Below, one piece after another: positions 1 to 11,460 of a DNA stretch of 64,000 bases. A model generated the notes under the pieces. It was not told where the DNA came from. It saw nothing but the letters and a program-made list of their open reading frames with translations, and made no database searches. A program made the translations under genes and the position numbers. How positions within the stretch are numbered: the first letter of the stretch is position 1; every line of letters begins with the position of its first letter. Origin of the DNA: Papilionanthe hookeriana x Papilionanthe teres (lineage: Eukaryota > Streptophyta > Magnoliopsida > Asparagales > Orchidaceae); assembly GCA_022702705.1 (NCBI GenBank), contig CM040430.1, positions 11,995,324-12,059,323 on the forward strand. Reading direction: 5' to 3'.

Positions 1-950
1 GTAAAGCCATCGAGTCCAAAGCAGCCTTACCATTATCCATACTGTCCAAAGTGAATTTAATTTCGAAGGGTCGGGAATATAAGTAAAATTAACATTCTTA
101 ACATTAAAATCAGAGGGAAAAACATCACAGTTAATCATCTCAAGAGCACTATTATCAGAAGAGAATAAGTGAGTAAAAAAACCAATGCCATCATTAAAAA
201 TATCATCTCGATTAGTAAGAACATAACCATTGTCATTCTTAATAGAAGATATAAAATTCATATTTCTTCTATTCTTAATGCAAGCATGAAAATAAGAGGT
301 ATTCCTATCCCCATTAATAAAATTAGACTTGCAAGCTTTTTGAGCATAAAAGCTTTCCTCAATATTAATGGCATAAGTAAGGTCCTTTTGAGCTTGAGTA
401 AAAAGATCAAAAGAGATAACATTGTGCTGGAACAAGATTTCTAAATCATGGATTCTAGTCTCAGCCTCATCAACCAACCTGTTAATATTGCCAAAAACAT
501 TCCAATTCCAACATCTTAATTGTTTAGCAAGATGTTTATGAAGATACCATAACTTCTGGCCATGATTAAGATGAGTGTAATTATAAACAGAGTTATTACA
601 AGTCCAGTTAGACTTAATAAACTCCAAAAAATTAGGATGATTAACCCAAGCATTCAAAAAACTAAAGTGAAAACAGCTTTTTTTATGAGTACTATTGAAA
701 ACTTTAATTAAGATAGGAGTGTGGTCAGAAGCATTAAAGGCTAAATGCAAAATCTCAAAACTCCTAAACTTATTATACCAACTAGCATTAGCCAAGAATC
801 TATCAAGCCTCTCAAAAACATTACCTCTGTGCCAAGTAAAAGCACTACCGTATACCCTAAGTCAAAAAGTTCAGCATCAAGGATATCAGAATTGAAGTTA
901 GAAATAAGATTAACATTAGGATAAACACCACCTTTTTTCTGAATATTAAG
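1..950 (-). pseudogene. LINE (L1-type) endonuclease fragment, broken
   Basis: Read on the minus strand, this is the C-terminal part of an apurinic-type endonuclease and the linker before reverse transcriptase of a plant non-LTR retrotransposon. Visible motifs in order: GGVYPN-like segment (about 900-940), LFDLGYT followed by SAFTW, ERLDRFLAN, SDHTPIL, and the linker words NGDRNTSYFHA and RRNMNFI. The domain normally nicks the target for target-primed reverse transcription. A one-base loss near 848 breaks the frame between GYT and the SAFTW segment, and another shift lies near 57-62, where the reading moves toward a DNGKAA-type RT entry. Homology fades to the right of about 950, so the 5' end is missing, and the left side leaves the window. 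No host function is implied. Confidence 0.8.
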
Positions 951-1334
951 CGTTCTGTATCTATATCTTCCTTAATAAATATTTAACACTGCATTTAAAA
1001 TTCAAAAAATTAAATATTATATACATTATAAATTCAATGCATATTTTATTTCTACATAGTACAGACCAAACAATGGATACTGTCACACTTAATGAACACT
1101 TAATGAATGTATCTTTAATTTAACTATATTATAATCAATAGGTTATGTTTCATAAATTGCCACATATAACTATTTCTATTATTTATAGTAATTAAAGTAT
1201 TATTATTACATAACTTTATATTATATACAAAGTATCATCCACGTATTAGAGCCGATGTGCTTACGTGTCCCGTCGGCCCATCTATCACGACAACGACCGA
1301 TTTGACTTTACAAAATAAATAAAAAGACAAAAAG
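951..1334. other. AT-rich spacer, no gene seen
   Basis: The stretch is AT-rich, with stop codons in all frames and no recognisable domain, promoter or structural RNA. Confidence 0.5.
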
Positions 1335-1673
1335 ACTTACAAATTTGAGCAGTTGTAAAGGAGCTAAACAAGAGTTGAGCTAAAATATTAGTGTTCGTGT
1401 TCAGTTCGTTTCTATTTTGAACACAAAAAAATTATCCGTGTTCAACTCGTTTGATTGACGACTTGAACTAGAGCTAACAAAGAATCGTTTAACAACTCTA
1501 ATCACAACCATAGGATGTTAAAGGTTTAGGCAAATTCTAAACCTTATTTTTTATATTAAAATATCATTTAAATTTAATTTAATTTATTTTTATTCTATTA
1601 TTAGTTAATAATTTTAATTGATTATAAATCTTTGTAGCATTGTAGGCATTAGTTTTTTTTTTAATAGTACTCC

Positions 1674-1723
<50 letters not shown>

Positions 1724-1912
1724 TAAAATATTGAGTCAAAACGAGTCGAACAAGGACTAACAAATCTTTGTTCGTGTTCGGCTCTTTTATATATAGGGCA
1801 CAAAAAAAGTATTTGTATTCGGCTCGTTAACTTAATGAACGAATCGAATACGAACTGAACACGAGCTGTTCACAAACAAGAAGCTGTTTTGACAGCCCTA
1901 ATTGAAGGAATT
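1335..1912. repeat. Degenerate hAT/MITE-like repeat (GAGCTCG/GTTCGTG type)
   Basis: The stretch contains repeated GTTCGTGTTCAG/GGCTCGTT words in both halves and ends in CAGCCCTA near 1903-1910, which resembles the terminal TAGGGCTG of common plant hAT-derived miniature elements. The left terminus is not clear. A (TA)n tract sits inside it. Similar GAGCTCG-rich scraps occur near 42905-43030 and 52000-52090. There is no coding capacity. The assignment is by resemblance only. Confidence 0.4.
1677..1719. repeat. (TA)n microsatellite
   Basis: About 43 bases of uninterrupted AT dinucleotide, preceded by CCCCAATAT. The second long TA tract of the window, near 49512, has a similar CCAATAT left edge. 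Confidence 0.95.
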
Positions 1913-2990
1913 TCGTACTAGCCGTTTCAGGCTTTCTATAGGAATATTGTTTACCACGTTTTTGGAAGCTTTACATATATATTTATATATCCAATACTTA
2001 TATTTCAATTTTTACATGCATGCCACCTTTTTATACATAAAAAAAAAAAGTTTATTTCGCTTTTAAAAACTTTAAATAATAACATTATTTATATGATGTA
2101 AAAAATTCGAGTGTTATAAATGTAAAAAACATATTTGAGATGTAAAAAATTTGAGTGGTATGTATGTAAATGTCCCTATATTTTAAAAAAAGCATTTTAA
2201 TAAAGAAAAAAAAAAACTATTGCATTAATGAATTGAACTTTTTTTATGATAACCTCAGAGGGTTTATGGTGAAAAAAACGAATGTTTATCGAACTGATTT
2301 CATCTTCCATTAGGCAACATTTTTTCTGTCAATCTTTTTGGTTTCTCATAAAATGATTCTTAATATATCTTTTAATTGTCTAATCAAGTAGTGGTTGCTC
2401 TTGCCTAAAAAGTAAGATAGTGTAAAGATTTCTCGACCTTCTTCTCGAGGATAGAGATGTTAGGACTAAAAGTTTCAAGTGAAAATTAGTGGAATTCTAA
2501 TACAAGTGGATATTAGACATGCACATATGTGATTGGTCGGTTAAATACCAAATCACATAAATATTCTATTATGCCAAATTTATTCCTTGACTTTGATTTA
2601 GTTTCTGGCTTGCATAGATTTTTCGATATTGTGCCCTATTTTAAGCTGAGCTAAAGGTCTCTATATAGTGTTAAAAGCCTCAATGAATATTCATATTATT
2701 TGTATTTAGATGAATGATGAGATGGTTAACTCATATTTCTCATTGATGGCCTCTCAAATGGGATGATTTTAATATTAGGTGTTGAAGAATTCAGGAGAAG
2801 AATGAATTATATAATAGAAAAAAAAAATTATAGAATTGAAGCAACTGCATGATATATTTGACATGAACTTTTAATCTTATGTGTGTTTTGTATTAAACAA
2901 AATTAAGAAAAAGACTGAAATTAATTTTTAATTCTCCTGAAAATAAATCTACAATTCAAATATAATTCGAACTTAAGAAGCTTTGTCACT
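1913..2990. other. AT-rich intergenic sequence, nothing recognised
   Basis: No open frame of note, no conserved domain and no clear repeat structure, only A/T runs such as the one near 2040. Confidence 0.5.
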
Positions 2991-2991
2991 A

Positions 2992-3009
2992 TCTCCAGCA
3001 ACGACATCA
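2992..3009 (-). other. Decayed tRNA-Asp-type primer binding site of element D
   Basis: The plus-strand text matches the 18-nt site at 34956-34973 of element B in 13 of 18 positions. All five differences are C-to-T or G-to-A transitions, as expected of methylated, deaminated repeats. Its place directly beside the LTR edge fixes the orientation of D as minus. Confidence 0.65.
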
Positions 3010-3015
3010 AAAACT

Positions 3016-4597
3016 AGACCAGACACTCAATTACGTAAATATTTATATTCTTAAGATTGCCAAAAACTTTTCCCAAATTATATTTAGCGGCTAGTGTGAA
3101 TAGAAATGATTTAAAAAATAGATAATAAGTCTTCACACTATGAGTGCTACATAGGTATACGTAATGTTTCAAGTAATATAGGATTCTTCTTAAAAACTCC
3201 AGTATCGGTCTCACGGAGAAAGTTGCAACTTCTAAGTTAGAACTAAAGAAAACTTATATCTAAATTTGCAATTAAATATAATAGGAGAATAATGTAAAAA
3301 TGTTTGCAATGATTAAAACTAAATTTAAGCAAAAAGTAAGAACAAAATTTAAAAGTTTTATAAAGTTTAAAAAGACTAATAAAGTTTAAAAAAGTTTGAA
3401 TGTTATAAAAAGATCTTTCCCCATGCAAAGAGATATTAATCAATGTAGGATTTGAATGACTAAAAATAAAATGATGTATTGTGACAAATATGAGCATAAC
3501 TATCATTTACCCCCTCTCGGTGCTAACAAAGAACATTTGCTAACCTTAAGTTTGTTCCAGCTTGTGTGGTAGCGCTGAGTAGATTCTAGCCTCTCACTTT
3601 CAAATTACCCGTTGCGCCCTCTCTATATTATATGTTAGGGATCCTTAGATCCAAACCCGAGATCGAATTGATAAATGAATCTAGCCTTTCACCCTAGAAA
3701 CATTAATGCTACGCCCATCAAAACTCTATCTATTTGCACCCTCTTGTACGACTGCAATGACTCTATCCAAAGTGAAGTGTAGTACTCACTATTTGGTAAA
3801 ATCATAACCATCTTGGATCATACGTTTTGCAACATATTTTAACATCACAAATGTCAGTTTGCAAAGTAAACTAAGAACCGATGAAAATATCATCACAAAT
3901 TTTAAAATAAAAAGAAATCTTTAAATCATTCTCATCCCACTTGATTAATTCTCATATGCAAGGAGTAAGAAAGAAAACTACTCAGAATTCATGGAGATAA
4001 AAACAAAAACACGTGATTTGTATTGAAAGTCAAGTCTTAACAACAAAAACTCAAACACAAATACAAGATATTTATCCTATGTCTTCTCCCCAAGCAATTT
4101 CTGAAGTCTCTTTCAAGCAATCTTCAAACTCGTCTTAAACAAATACAGACTCACAATCTTACACACTAACTCACTAAAACTCGCCTAAAATCCCCTAAAA
4201 TTAGTCTTCTCCAAGTCACTTTTCTTATGTCGCAATTAGCCTTTTTAATAGACCTCTGAAAATAACCAAAGTTTGCTTCAAGCACCTCTTCAAAATTTGG
4301 TCAATTTTAATGCACCTTCTAGAATTTCGGTTACTGGTGTTATAGCGTCAGTCTGGGGCGCTATAGTGACGCCTTCTCGTCGTGCCTGGCGCTATAGCAC
4401 CAAATTCAACGCTATTGTGCCATAGAGACTTTGGCTATTTTGCCCCATTTTTGCCCATATTTTGTCTAAATATTCATTCCTCGTACTTGAAACTAAAAAC
4501 ATACAAAATACCTTCCTTTAAAGTGCAATATCATCAAAAACGTGCATAAAATGAGCATTAAATGTATATTAAAAACATGTATTTTTCAGATGTATCG
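3016..4597 (-). repeat. Athila-type LTR remnant (element D)
   Basis: The whole stretch aligns by eye, in the same order, with the minus-strand LTR of element B (34980-36758). Shared landmarks are the run GTTTCAAGTAATA near 3165, the 'cctctcggtgc...gagtagattctagcctctcacttt' neighbourhood near 3510-3600, the ACTACTCAGAATTCATGGAG segment near 3978, and the terminal AT-rich block near 4540-4590. A primer-site relic adjoins its inner edge, but I recognise no gag or pol beyond it, so the element is a truncated or solo-like LTR. Edges are approximate. Confidence 0.7.
4336..4433. repeat. Palindrome cluster of LTR D (GGCGCTATAGCGCC type)
   Basis: Several close copies of a GC-ended palindrome around the core CTATAG occur here, for example GGCGCTATAGTGACGCC and GGCGCTATAGCACC. 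They lie at the position where the other Athila-type LTRs of this window carry their own, different palindromes. Confidence 0.7.
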
Positions 4598-4761
4598 CAT
4601 GTGCAAGCGAATCCAAAAGGTAAAAACTTTATTTTTTTTCATGCAATAGTATTTAGCATATCACATATCGTTTGAAAATGGATTTTTGTGCACACAAATA
4701 TGAACTCAAGAAATTGACATGACATGAGATGTAAAGGCAATGCAAGAAATGCAACATGCAA

Positions 4762-5375
4762 GTGAGGGTGGCCAGTCAACCAATAGGATCGACCGGGTAT
4801 TATGACCAACAAGGGTCAGTCAAGGCAGGGTTGTCAGCCATACCAAAAGATCACTCGATCGGGCCAGTACGGCCAATCAAACCAAAGTGATTAGTTGATT
4901 AGGTCGGGTAACCTATCAAACCAAAGTGGTTGATTGATTATGTCAGGGTGACGAATCGGACCATAGTTGTTGGTTGATCGAGTAGGGCGGGTCGATTGAA
5001 CTAAAGTGGTTGATTGATTAGGTCAGGTGGCTGACTGAACCAAAGTGGTTGATTGATTGTGCTAGGGTGGCCGGTCGAATTATAATGATTCGTTGATCTG
5101 GCTGGGGCAACGATCAAACCAAAGTGGTAGAATAATCGAGCTAAGGTGGCCGATCAAACCAAAGTGATTGGTTGATCGGGCCAAGGCAGCCGATTTAATT
5201 AACGTGCTTGCTTGATCGTGTCGAGGCGGCCAATCAAAGAAAGGTGGTTGTTTAATTGGGTCGGGGTGGCCAATTGAACCAAAGTGTTCAGTTGACCAGA
5301 ACGAGGTGGCTGATCGAATCAAATTAGTCAGTTGATCAGGCCGAGACAGCTAATCAAACTGACACATGCAGGACA
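4762..5375. repeat. Minisatellite, about 40-bp unit, roughly 15 copies
   Basis: The word CCAAAGTGGTTGATTGAT, or a variant, recurs at about 4882, 4921, 4960, 5000, 5040, 5079, 5118, 5158, 5197, 5238, 5278 and 5318, a spacing of 39-41 bases. Each copy is followed by a GGTCGGGGTGGCC-like half and GATCAAA. Copies differ by substitutions and small indels, so the array is old. Open frames across it are by-products of the repeat. Confidence 0.9.
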
Positions 5376-6779
5376 TCATGAAGGACATGTAAGAAAATGA
5401 GAACTGTCATGTTTCATAACAAGTTAAACTCATCCTAACATTCTCACGTAAGGTCATAGGTTTTGATTTATGTATGCATAGAGAAGCTACCTCCGAATTT
5501 GGCGCGAATGAAGTGAGGGGTTGTCTTCAATTCTTTGAAGAAAAAAATGTTACATAGGAGAATGACGTAGCCAGGGGACCTTTTCATTCTCCATGTTCCA
5601 AGTGCTCCAACCGCTCCATAGAAGATTGGAACCACAAAATTCATGGGAAGTTTGGATTCTGGTTGTTGGGATAAATGATCTAAGGGATTGAAAGAAGATC
5701 GCTCATGGATCGTAGGGAGATTCAACAAATAAGCTGGGGCTAAAAATGAAAACAAAGGGATTTAGAAGTTTTCACCTCCGTGATGTTTTGAGGCGAGCTC
5801 ATTTTTTTTAAGCTCCTTTTTCACATGCCAGTGGTTGATCTTCCTTCTCTCTCCCAATGAGTCTTACAAGGTATACATTGAAAGAGAGTGAGATCATGCA
5901 AGGTATACAAGTATCTTTGATAAATGATTATAATTAAGCATCCGACCAAAATATACCTTTGCGAGGGGGTTGTTCATTTCGAATCTAAAGGGAGAGCAAG
6001 TCGGCCGAGATATCACCTGCGGGATTTCCCGAAAAAGGGAAGCACAGTGGGAAGCCTCACCGAGAGAGGGAACACCGACTGGAAGAGCTGTGTCGTGAAG
6101 GAGACAACGAGCCAACAAGGGCACGCGAGTGAGGGCGTGTTGGTGAAGGTTTCAGTGTGACCGGGAGACGGGCTGCGCAATCATGAGGTTGGCCTAGGGC
6201 ATCACCTGAATGGAAGGAGAGCAAGCCGACAATAATGCTGCCAGCGAGAGAGGCAGTCGGAGAGGTCACTAGTTTTTTATTTTAGTCGTAGATCACGCTA
6301 TTTACCATCCTCAATCTTCCTCCATGATTTTGGGTAGGAACAGTGTCAAAGGAGAAGCATGATGGAACTTTTAGGTCTTTGTAAACCGAGATCCCTTGGA
6401 TGACTTTCCAGCTTGCTCTAATGGGAACTAAAAGGAGAGAAGGGAGAGGAAAGGGAGAGCTCTAAAAGGCTTAACCAACAGTAGGAAAAGCGGCCAAAGC
6501 TTTGGCATCCGAGGTTGAAGACTGGCGGTGAAGTTCTTGAGATGAAGGATGGTAGTAAAGAACTCAAGCAGAAGGGGAGGTAGTCGGTGAGGGTTTCAAG
6601 AAAAAAAACCGAGGGAGGAGCTACGAGTGTCTCGTAATCGAGCCTAAGAAGAATGCTTGATGGCCTGACCGGCAGAGAGAGAGGGCCGGTGTGGGAGGGG
6701 TGACTATGTGAGGTGAGGAGGCTTAAAGATGTTAGGTATGGCTCATATACTGATAGTTGGAGTCTCTTGGTGAAGAGGT
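5376..6779. other. Unassigned, moderately GC-rich sequence
   Basis: Several short overlapping open frames on both strands (such as 5468-5755 minus and 5924-6160 plus) lack recognisable domains or gene structure. Purine-rich GAGAGAGGG words are frequent around 6040-6700. The sequence could be the left part of the LTR-like segment that follows, but I cannot define its ends. Confidence 0.4.
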
Positions 6780-7015
6780 GTGTCTCTTCATAGTTAATTG
6801 GTTGAGGGAGAGCGAGGGCGAGTTGGCAATTTATCTGTGGGTTATGTTTTGGCTATAAATATGTAACCCTATGGGTATGTAACTTGGACTCCTCTGAAAT
6901 AGTGAAATTCGCCGCTCTGCTCCCGACGACGTAGGCATCTATGCCGAACGTCGTTAAATCTCTGTATTCTTCTTCTGGATTTGTGTAGTTTTTGCCCTAA
7001 TTTTGCACAACAAAA
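6780..7015 (+). repeat. Possible copia-type LTR segment (promoter plus U5-like end)
   Basis: A TATA box (TATAAAT at 6854-6860) is followed by CTCTGAAATAGTGAAAT and then CGACGACGTAGGCATCTATG and GTTAAATCTCTGTATTC (6892-6970). This order resembles the R-U5 end of many plant Ty1/copia LTRs. I find no primer site, polyprotein or second LTR nearby, so if correct it is a solo or broken LTR. The assignment rests on remembered resemblance only. Confidence 0.4.
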
Positions 7016-10000
7016 GACTGAGAGTGAGAAGTGTCACAAATGAGGAAGTACGCCAGTGCAAGAGAGGAGAAACCTCGCACGTGAGGAGAGCCAGATGGCA
7101 TGGAAAATGGGGGAACCTTTGAGCATCATGCGTAAGATGGGATTACATCACTTGTACTCTTTATATAAATATATTTTGTTTTTATTTTTAAAATTTTAAT
7201 TATTTGATTGCCATGATTTGTACTAAACTCGCCTTCGTCCAAAAACATAACATGGGTGTCCTCCTTAGGCAAAGTTAATGTATTGAACGCACTCGTGCGG
7301 TCTGTTACGTCATCTGAGGTCATCTGAACAAATTTGCTAACACTAAGGAAATTAGAGCACAAAACATTTTGGAGTAGTTTTCGTTGACGTTTTGAGTCAC
7401 AAAAAAATGTGTTTTAGAAAATAATGTCTCTTCTCACCTAAAAATGTGTCAGATGCGAAAGACATCAAAAATTGATGCCAACATCCCTTCATGAAAAAAG
7501 GTTTGGGACCTAGACTTAGAGGAGAAAGCTGAAGGAGCTTCAAGCTCTTAAGGGTTCTTGAGCTCTATCGCTGACCGATAGCTGCCACAACCGAACCACC
7601 ATCGCCACTTCTCAGTCACTGTCATACTCTTACTGCCTGGCTTCCACAATCGAGATGTTGCCACTGTCGAACCACTTGTAGGCATATTTTTAGGTTAAGT
7701 GTTTTTAAAAGGGCGGTTGCCTACAGAAGTTGTTGGCGAAATTTTGATTTTAAATTTAATTTAAATATATATATAATTTTAGAAAGTAACATTTGATTTT
7801 GAAAATAATTTTTAAGTATGAAAAATTTTAAGATATGAAATCAAACCGATCTCACATCCCGAATAGTTTATATAAATGAGCACCGCACCACAAACCGTAT
7901 ATCTATCCCGAAGAATAGATCCACAGCTTGATGATGGGGCTCGATTAAATAAACTAGAAGATTTGTGACATTCGTTTGGTCTGCTAACCAATTTTATAAG
8001 CCGACAAGTTTCCCTGCTTAATATAAATGAATTAAGCGAGGGTTTATATTATTTGGGTTCTTAAAGTTCCCTATAAGGGCAAGCCCCTATAGTTAATTAC
8101 ATCTTAAATGTCCGAAGACACTTAAGAAAACTCTCGATAATGATCAGTGGTTTTGCTCTCAAGAATTTCAAAGTTTAGGGTTTTCAAACAATTAGATTTG
8201 AAAATTTCAATGGGGAATAGCTTAAATTTGGAACAGTTTATTTTGAGAGTCCAAAGGGAGAGAAGTTGGGGATGTCACGGACCCGAAGTGAACTTCGGTG
8301 ACTTCCCGACTATCTTATTATTTGGCTTCAATTTGAGAGTATTATTTAATGTTTCAATCCTGTCAATTTTAATTAATTAGGACTTATATTTATATGACAT
8401 AATCATACAAATAGCCTTGAAGATATGAGGGTTTATGTCATACCAAACGACTACCTCAGAGTCTAAGACCGGTTAGGGCTTAATTTACATAATATGATTA
8501 TGCAAATGCCTAACGAAAAGTTGAGGATTTATGTTGCACTAGGCAAACTACCTCGAAATCCTATGGCTTTGTTATTTAATTCTAAGAAAGGTTTTGCTGA
8601 AGTAGACACAAGTTTTACTGATGAAGATGGTCGTGCTGCCCACCGTGCTCTAAGCTCCTTGTTATTGCAAAGGTTTAGTTTTAGAAAGTGGTGATCAAGA
8701 GATGAGAGAAGTGTTTTGGTTTAGAAGCCTTAAGGTTCAAATGTCTTTCTTAATTAAAATAAATCTTAAAGTTGATTAAACTGAAGCGATTAAGATCCCA
8801 CGGTTTCGTCATCACGGCACCGTTATTTTCATCGGATTCACTTAGTCTAAATGAATTTGCTAAACTCAACTGAATGAGTTCCACACTTTCATTTAGACAG
8901 TGGGAAATCTCATTAGCAACACGTGGGTTACATCATCCGAGGGATTCCCGATCATCCAACGAGACGTTTTAATTTAAGTTATAATTGCAGTTTTATTTCT
9001 GTTGGTGATTAAATTTTGAGTTGTTTAAACATGCTGGGTTCAATCATTTTCATGCATTTGTAAATACGGGAAAGTACGACATTTAATAAATTGCTAAATG
9101 TAAATTGCAATAAACTTAAATGCATACCTGGTGGGCACTCCCGTCTTTTTCACCTGTATTTAAAACACATGTTAAGGCATTTATATATTTGCAACAAAAT
9201 ACCTAGGTAAAACTAAGGGAAGGTTCTGGTTATCCACCAAAATCCTAATCCTATTGCTAGTCAGTTCCTATGACGTCTAGGTTTTTGTGTTTTGTTAAGG
9301 ATGATTTTATTCACCAAAGAACAATGAAGTTTCACTGTTCTTTGAAAACATCTCATCAAGTTAAAGAAGTGTTCGGAATTGAATTCTAAACATCTTCTTA
9401 AACATTTTAGGGATTACTTTAAGTTCAGTTAATTTCATTGGAGTGGTGAATCAATCACCCAGTTTGCTCTTGCTCAGGAATTAGGATGTTTGATTATCCT
9501 ATAAGTGAAGTGACATTTTATTTGATATTCCATTTAGGAGTTATAATAATGAAAGTCTTTAGGAGCAACTTAGTTTGCTAAAGGATTTAACTGTTTTTTA
9601 ATTAAAGTTGAATTGTTGTTTTAAGATAATTCAATTTCAGAATTCAGTTTGGTTTTCTTTTAAGTGTTTTAAGTCACTTAAGTTGAAAGCAATGTTTAAA
9701 CTATTTAATTTCATTAAATTTTGATGATTTAAATTTAATCATATTGTTTTAGGTTGGCTTTAATTGGTTTAATATTCACATTTTTTAATTATGAATTGTT
9801 CTGATACTACTTAATATTTCAAATTTGTTTTAAGTTTGTTCTCAAGTGATTTCAAATTAGTTTTAATGTTTTAGATTCATTTTTAATTTGATTATTAAAT
9901 CATTTAATGTTTTAAGCTTTAATTTAATTAAAGATTATTTCCTCTTTAATTATTAATTTCGATGATCAGGTCTTTAAAGTTAATTAAGAGTTGAATATTA

Positions 10001-10500
10001 TTGGAGTGATCATTTAGGGATTTAAGATTAAAGAATTGATATCTTCGTAAATTGCATCCCTATTTTTAATAATCCAAATTTTTAATTATCCTTAGAGAAC
10101 TTAAATTGTTTAATTAATTAAGGTTTACTTTGAATATTTTCAAGGTAATTAATGGGTTTCTACCCTTAATATTCCTAAGTTTCAATCATCCAAGAGAGAA
10201 TTTAAAATCAAATATTTTATCCCCCCTTAGATTAAGCCTAAGATATTAATTAGGATTAAAATCCCTTAATTACCTTTATGCCCTTTTAAGCCTATTCACC
10301 TCATAACTCACTAAATTGAGCTCAAATGAATTTGAATTTTTTTATGTCACTTCACTTACATGTCAATTAAGACATTAGAGGAGATAATGTGATTTTTTTC
10401 ATTTTTAATTTAATTTATATAATTATTTTTATGGAAAATAAGGGTTTTCAATAAAAATTCAACAACATGACTAAGGTAAAGTTTCTGTCCTTAAAAAAAT
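7016..10500. other. AT-rich region without a supported gene
   Basis: Scattered short open frames (for example 8147-8380 and 8494-8694) have no domain. The one notable structure is an imperfect hairpin at about 8275-8301, where GTCAC and CCGAAGT face ACTTCGG and GTGAC across a two-base loop. The text from 8140 onward looks like degenerate repeat sequence of unknown family. Confidence 0.4.
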
Positions 10501-11460
10501 TATGGGATCTTTCTACTGACCAGAGGACCACTTGGACCAATTTTGGTGATTTTTTTAATTATATTTTATTTATTATAATTATTTTAATTTTTAGGGTGTT
10601 AATTAATTATAAAATAAAATTAAAGTTGAAAAATGGATTTTATATTTTTTTGAAGTCCCTCTAACCTCAAAGAGTTCAGAGAAAACAAATTTTATTTTTT
10701 TCTGTTTTTTCTTTGAATGTTTATAATTATTTTAGTGAGAAAGGTTAAAAGTCCATTTTTTAATATTAAAAATTGCATTAAGCCTTTAAAATTCAATATC
10801 TTTTCTTAGGGACTTAGGAAAAATATTTGGTTAGTTCCTAAGTGATTAGGAAATAAAATATGACATTTTTGATATTTTTGTGATTTTTTTTATTTTAATA
10901 TTATTAAAATATCCAAAATAGGGTTAAAAATGAAAAATTTTAGAAAATTCCAAATTTAATTTTCTTAAACTCCCCTAATATCAGAGAGCCCACAAAACCA
11001 ATTTGGTGAAGTTTTGAAATATATTTTGGGTCTTATGAATTTTTGAAGTTTAAAAGTGGCCACGTAATTTAAATAATTCATTTAGTGGGTTAAATCATTT
11101 TCAATTGACTTCAAAATTTTTATGGGGTTTCCTCTGATCTTAAAGATCAGTGGAGAATTAATTCCAATTTATTTTGACGAATGGTTTCTTCAAATTAATT
11201 CCATCTTGGTTTTAGGGTTTTTGCCAAATTAAGGTTCATTTGAATGATTTAAGTCAAGCCATAATTATCCTAGGGTCCTCTGGTTCAGAGATACTTCCCC
11301 TAATTTTTCTAGATTTTATTAATCAACATGCTAATTATAGGAATTAAAATACCAAAACAGATACATAAACTTGGAAAATAAATAACTTGCCATAGAGATG
11401 GCCTCTGGCCTTGGAAAATTCAGGGAATGTTCCCAAGAACAGAGGCTACAAAACCCCTAT
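10501..11460. repeat. Dispersed CCTCTG...CAGAGG hairpin words in AT-rich DNA
   Basis: Short inverted words around CCTCTG and CAGAGG recur near 10520, 10647, 10975, 11130, 11278 and 11400, for example CTGATCTTAAAGATCAG near 11132. Spacing is irregular, about 110-340 bases, and the DNA between is AT-rich with no long frame. I cannot assign a family. Confidence 0.35.

Noticed and set aside
1579..1803. Minus-strand frame reading YIYIYI
   Set aside because: It is produced by the (TA)n microsatellite. The same applies to frames across 49391-49691.
5468..6269. Open frames on both strands as small genes
   Set aside because: They overlap each other, lack domains, and sit in repeat-like sequence.
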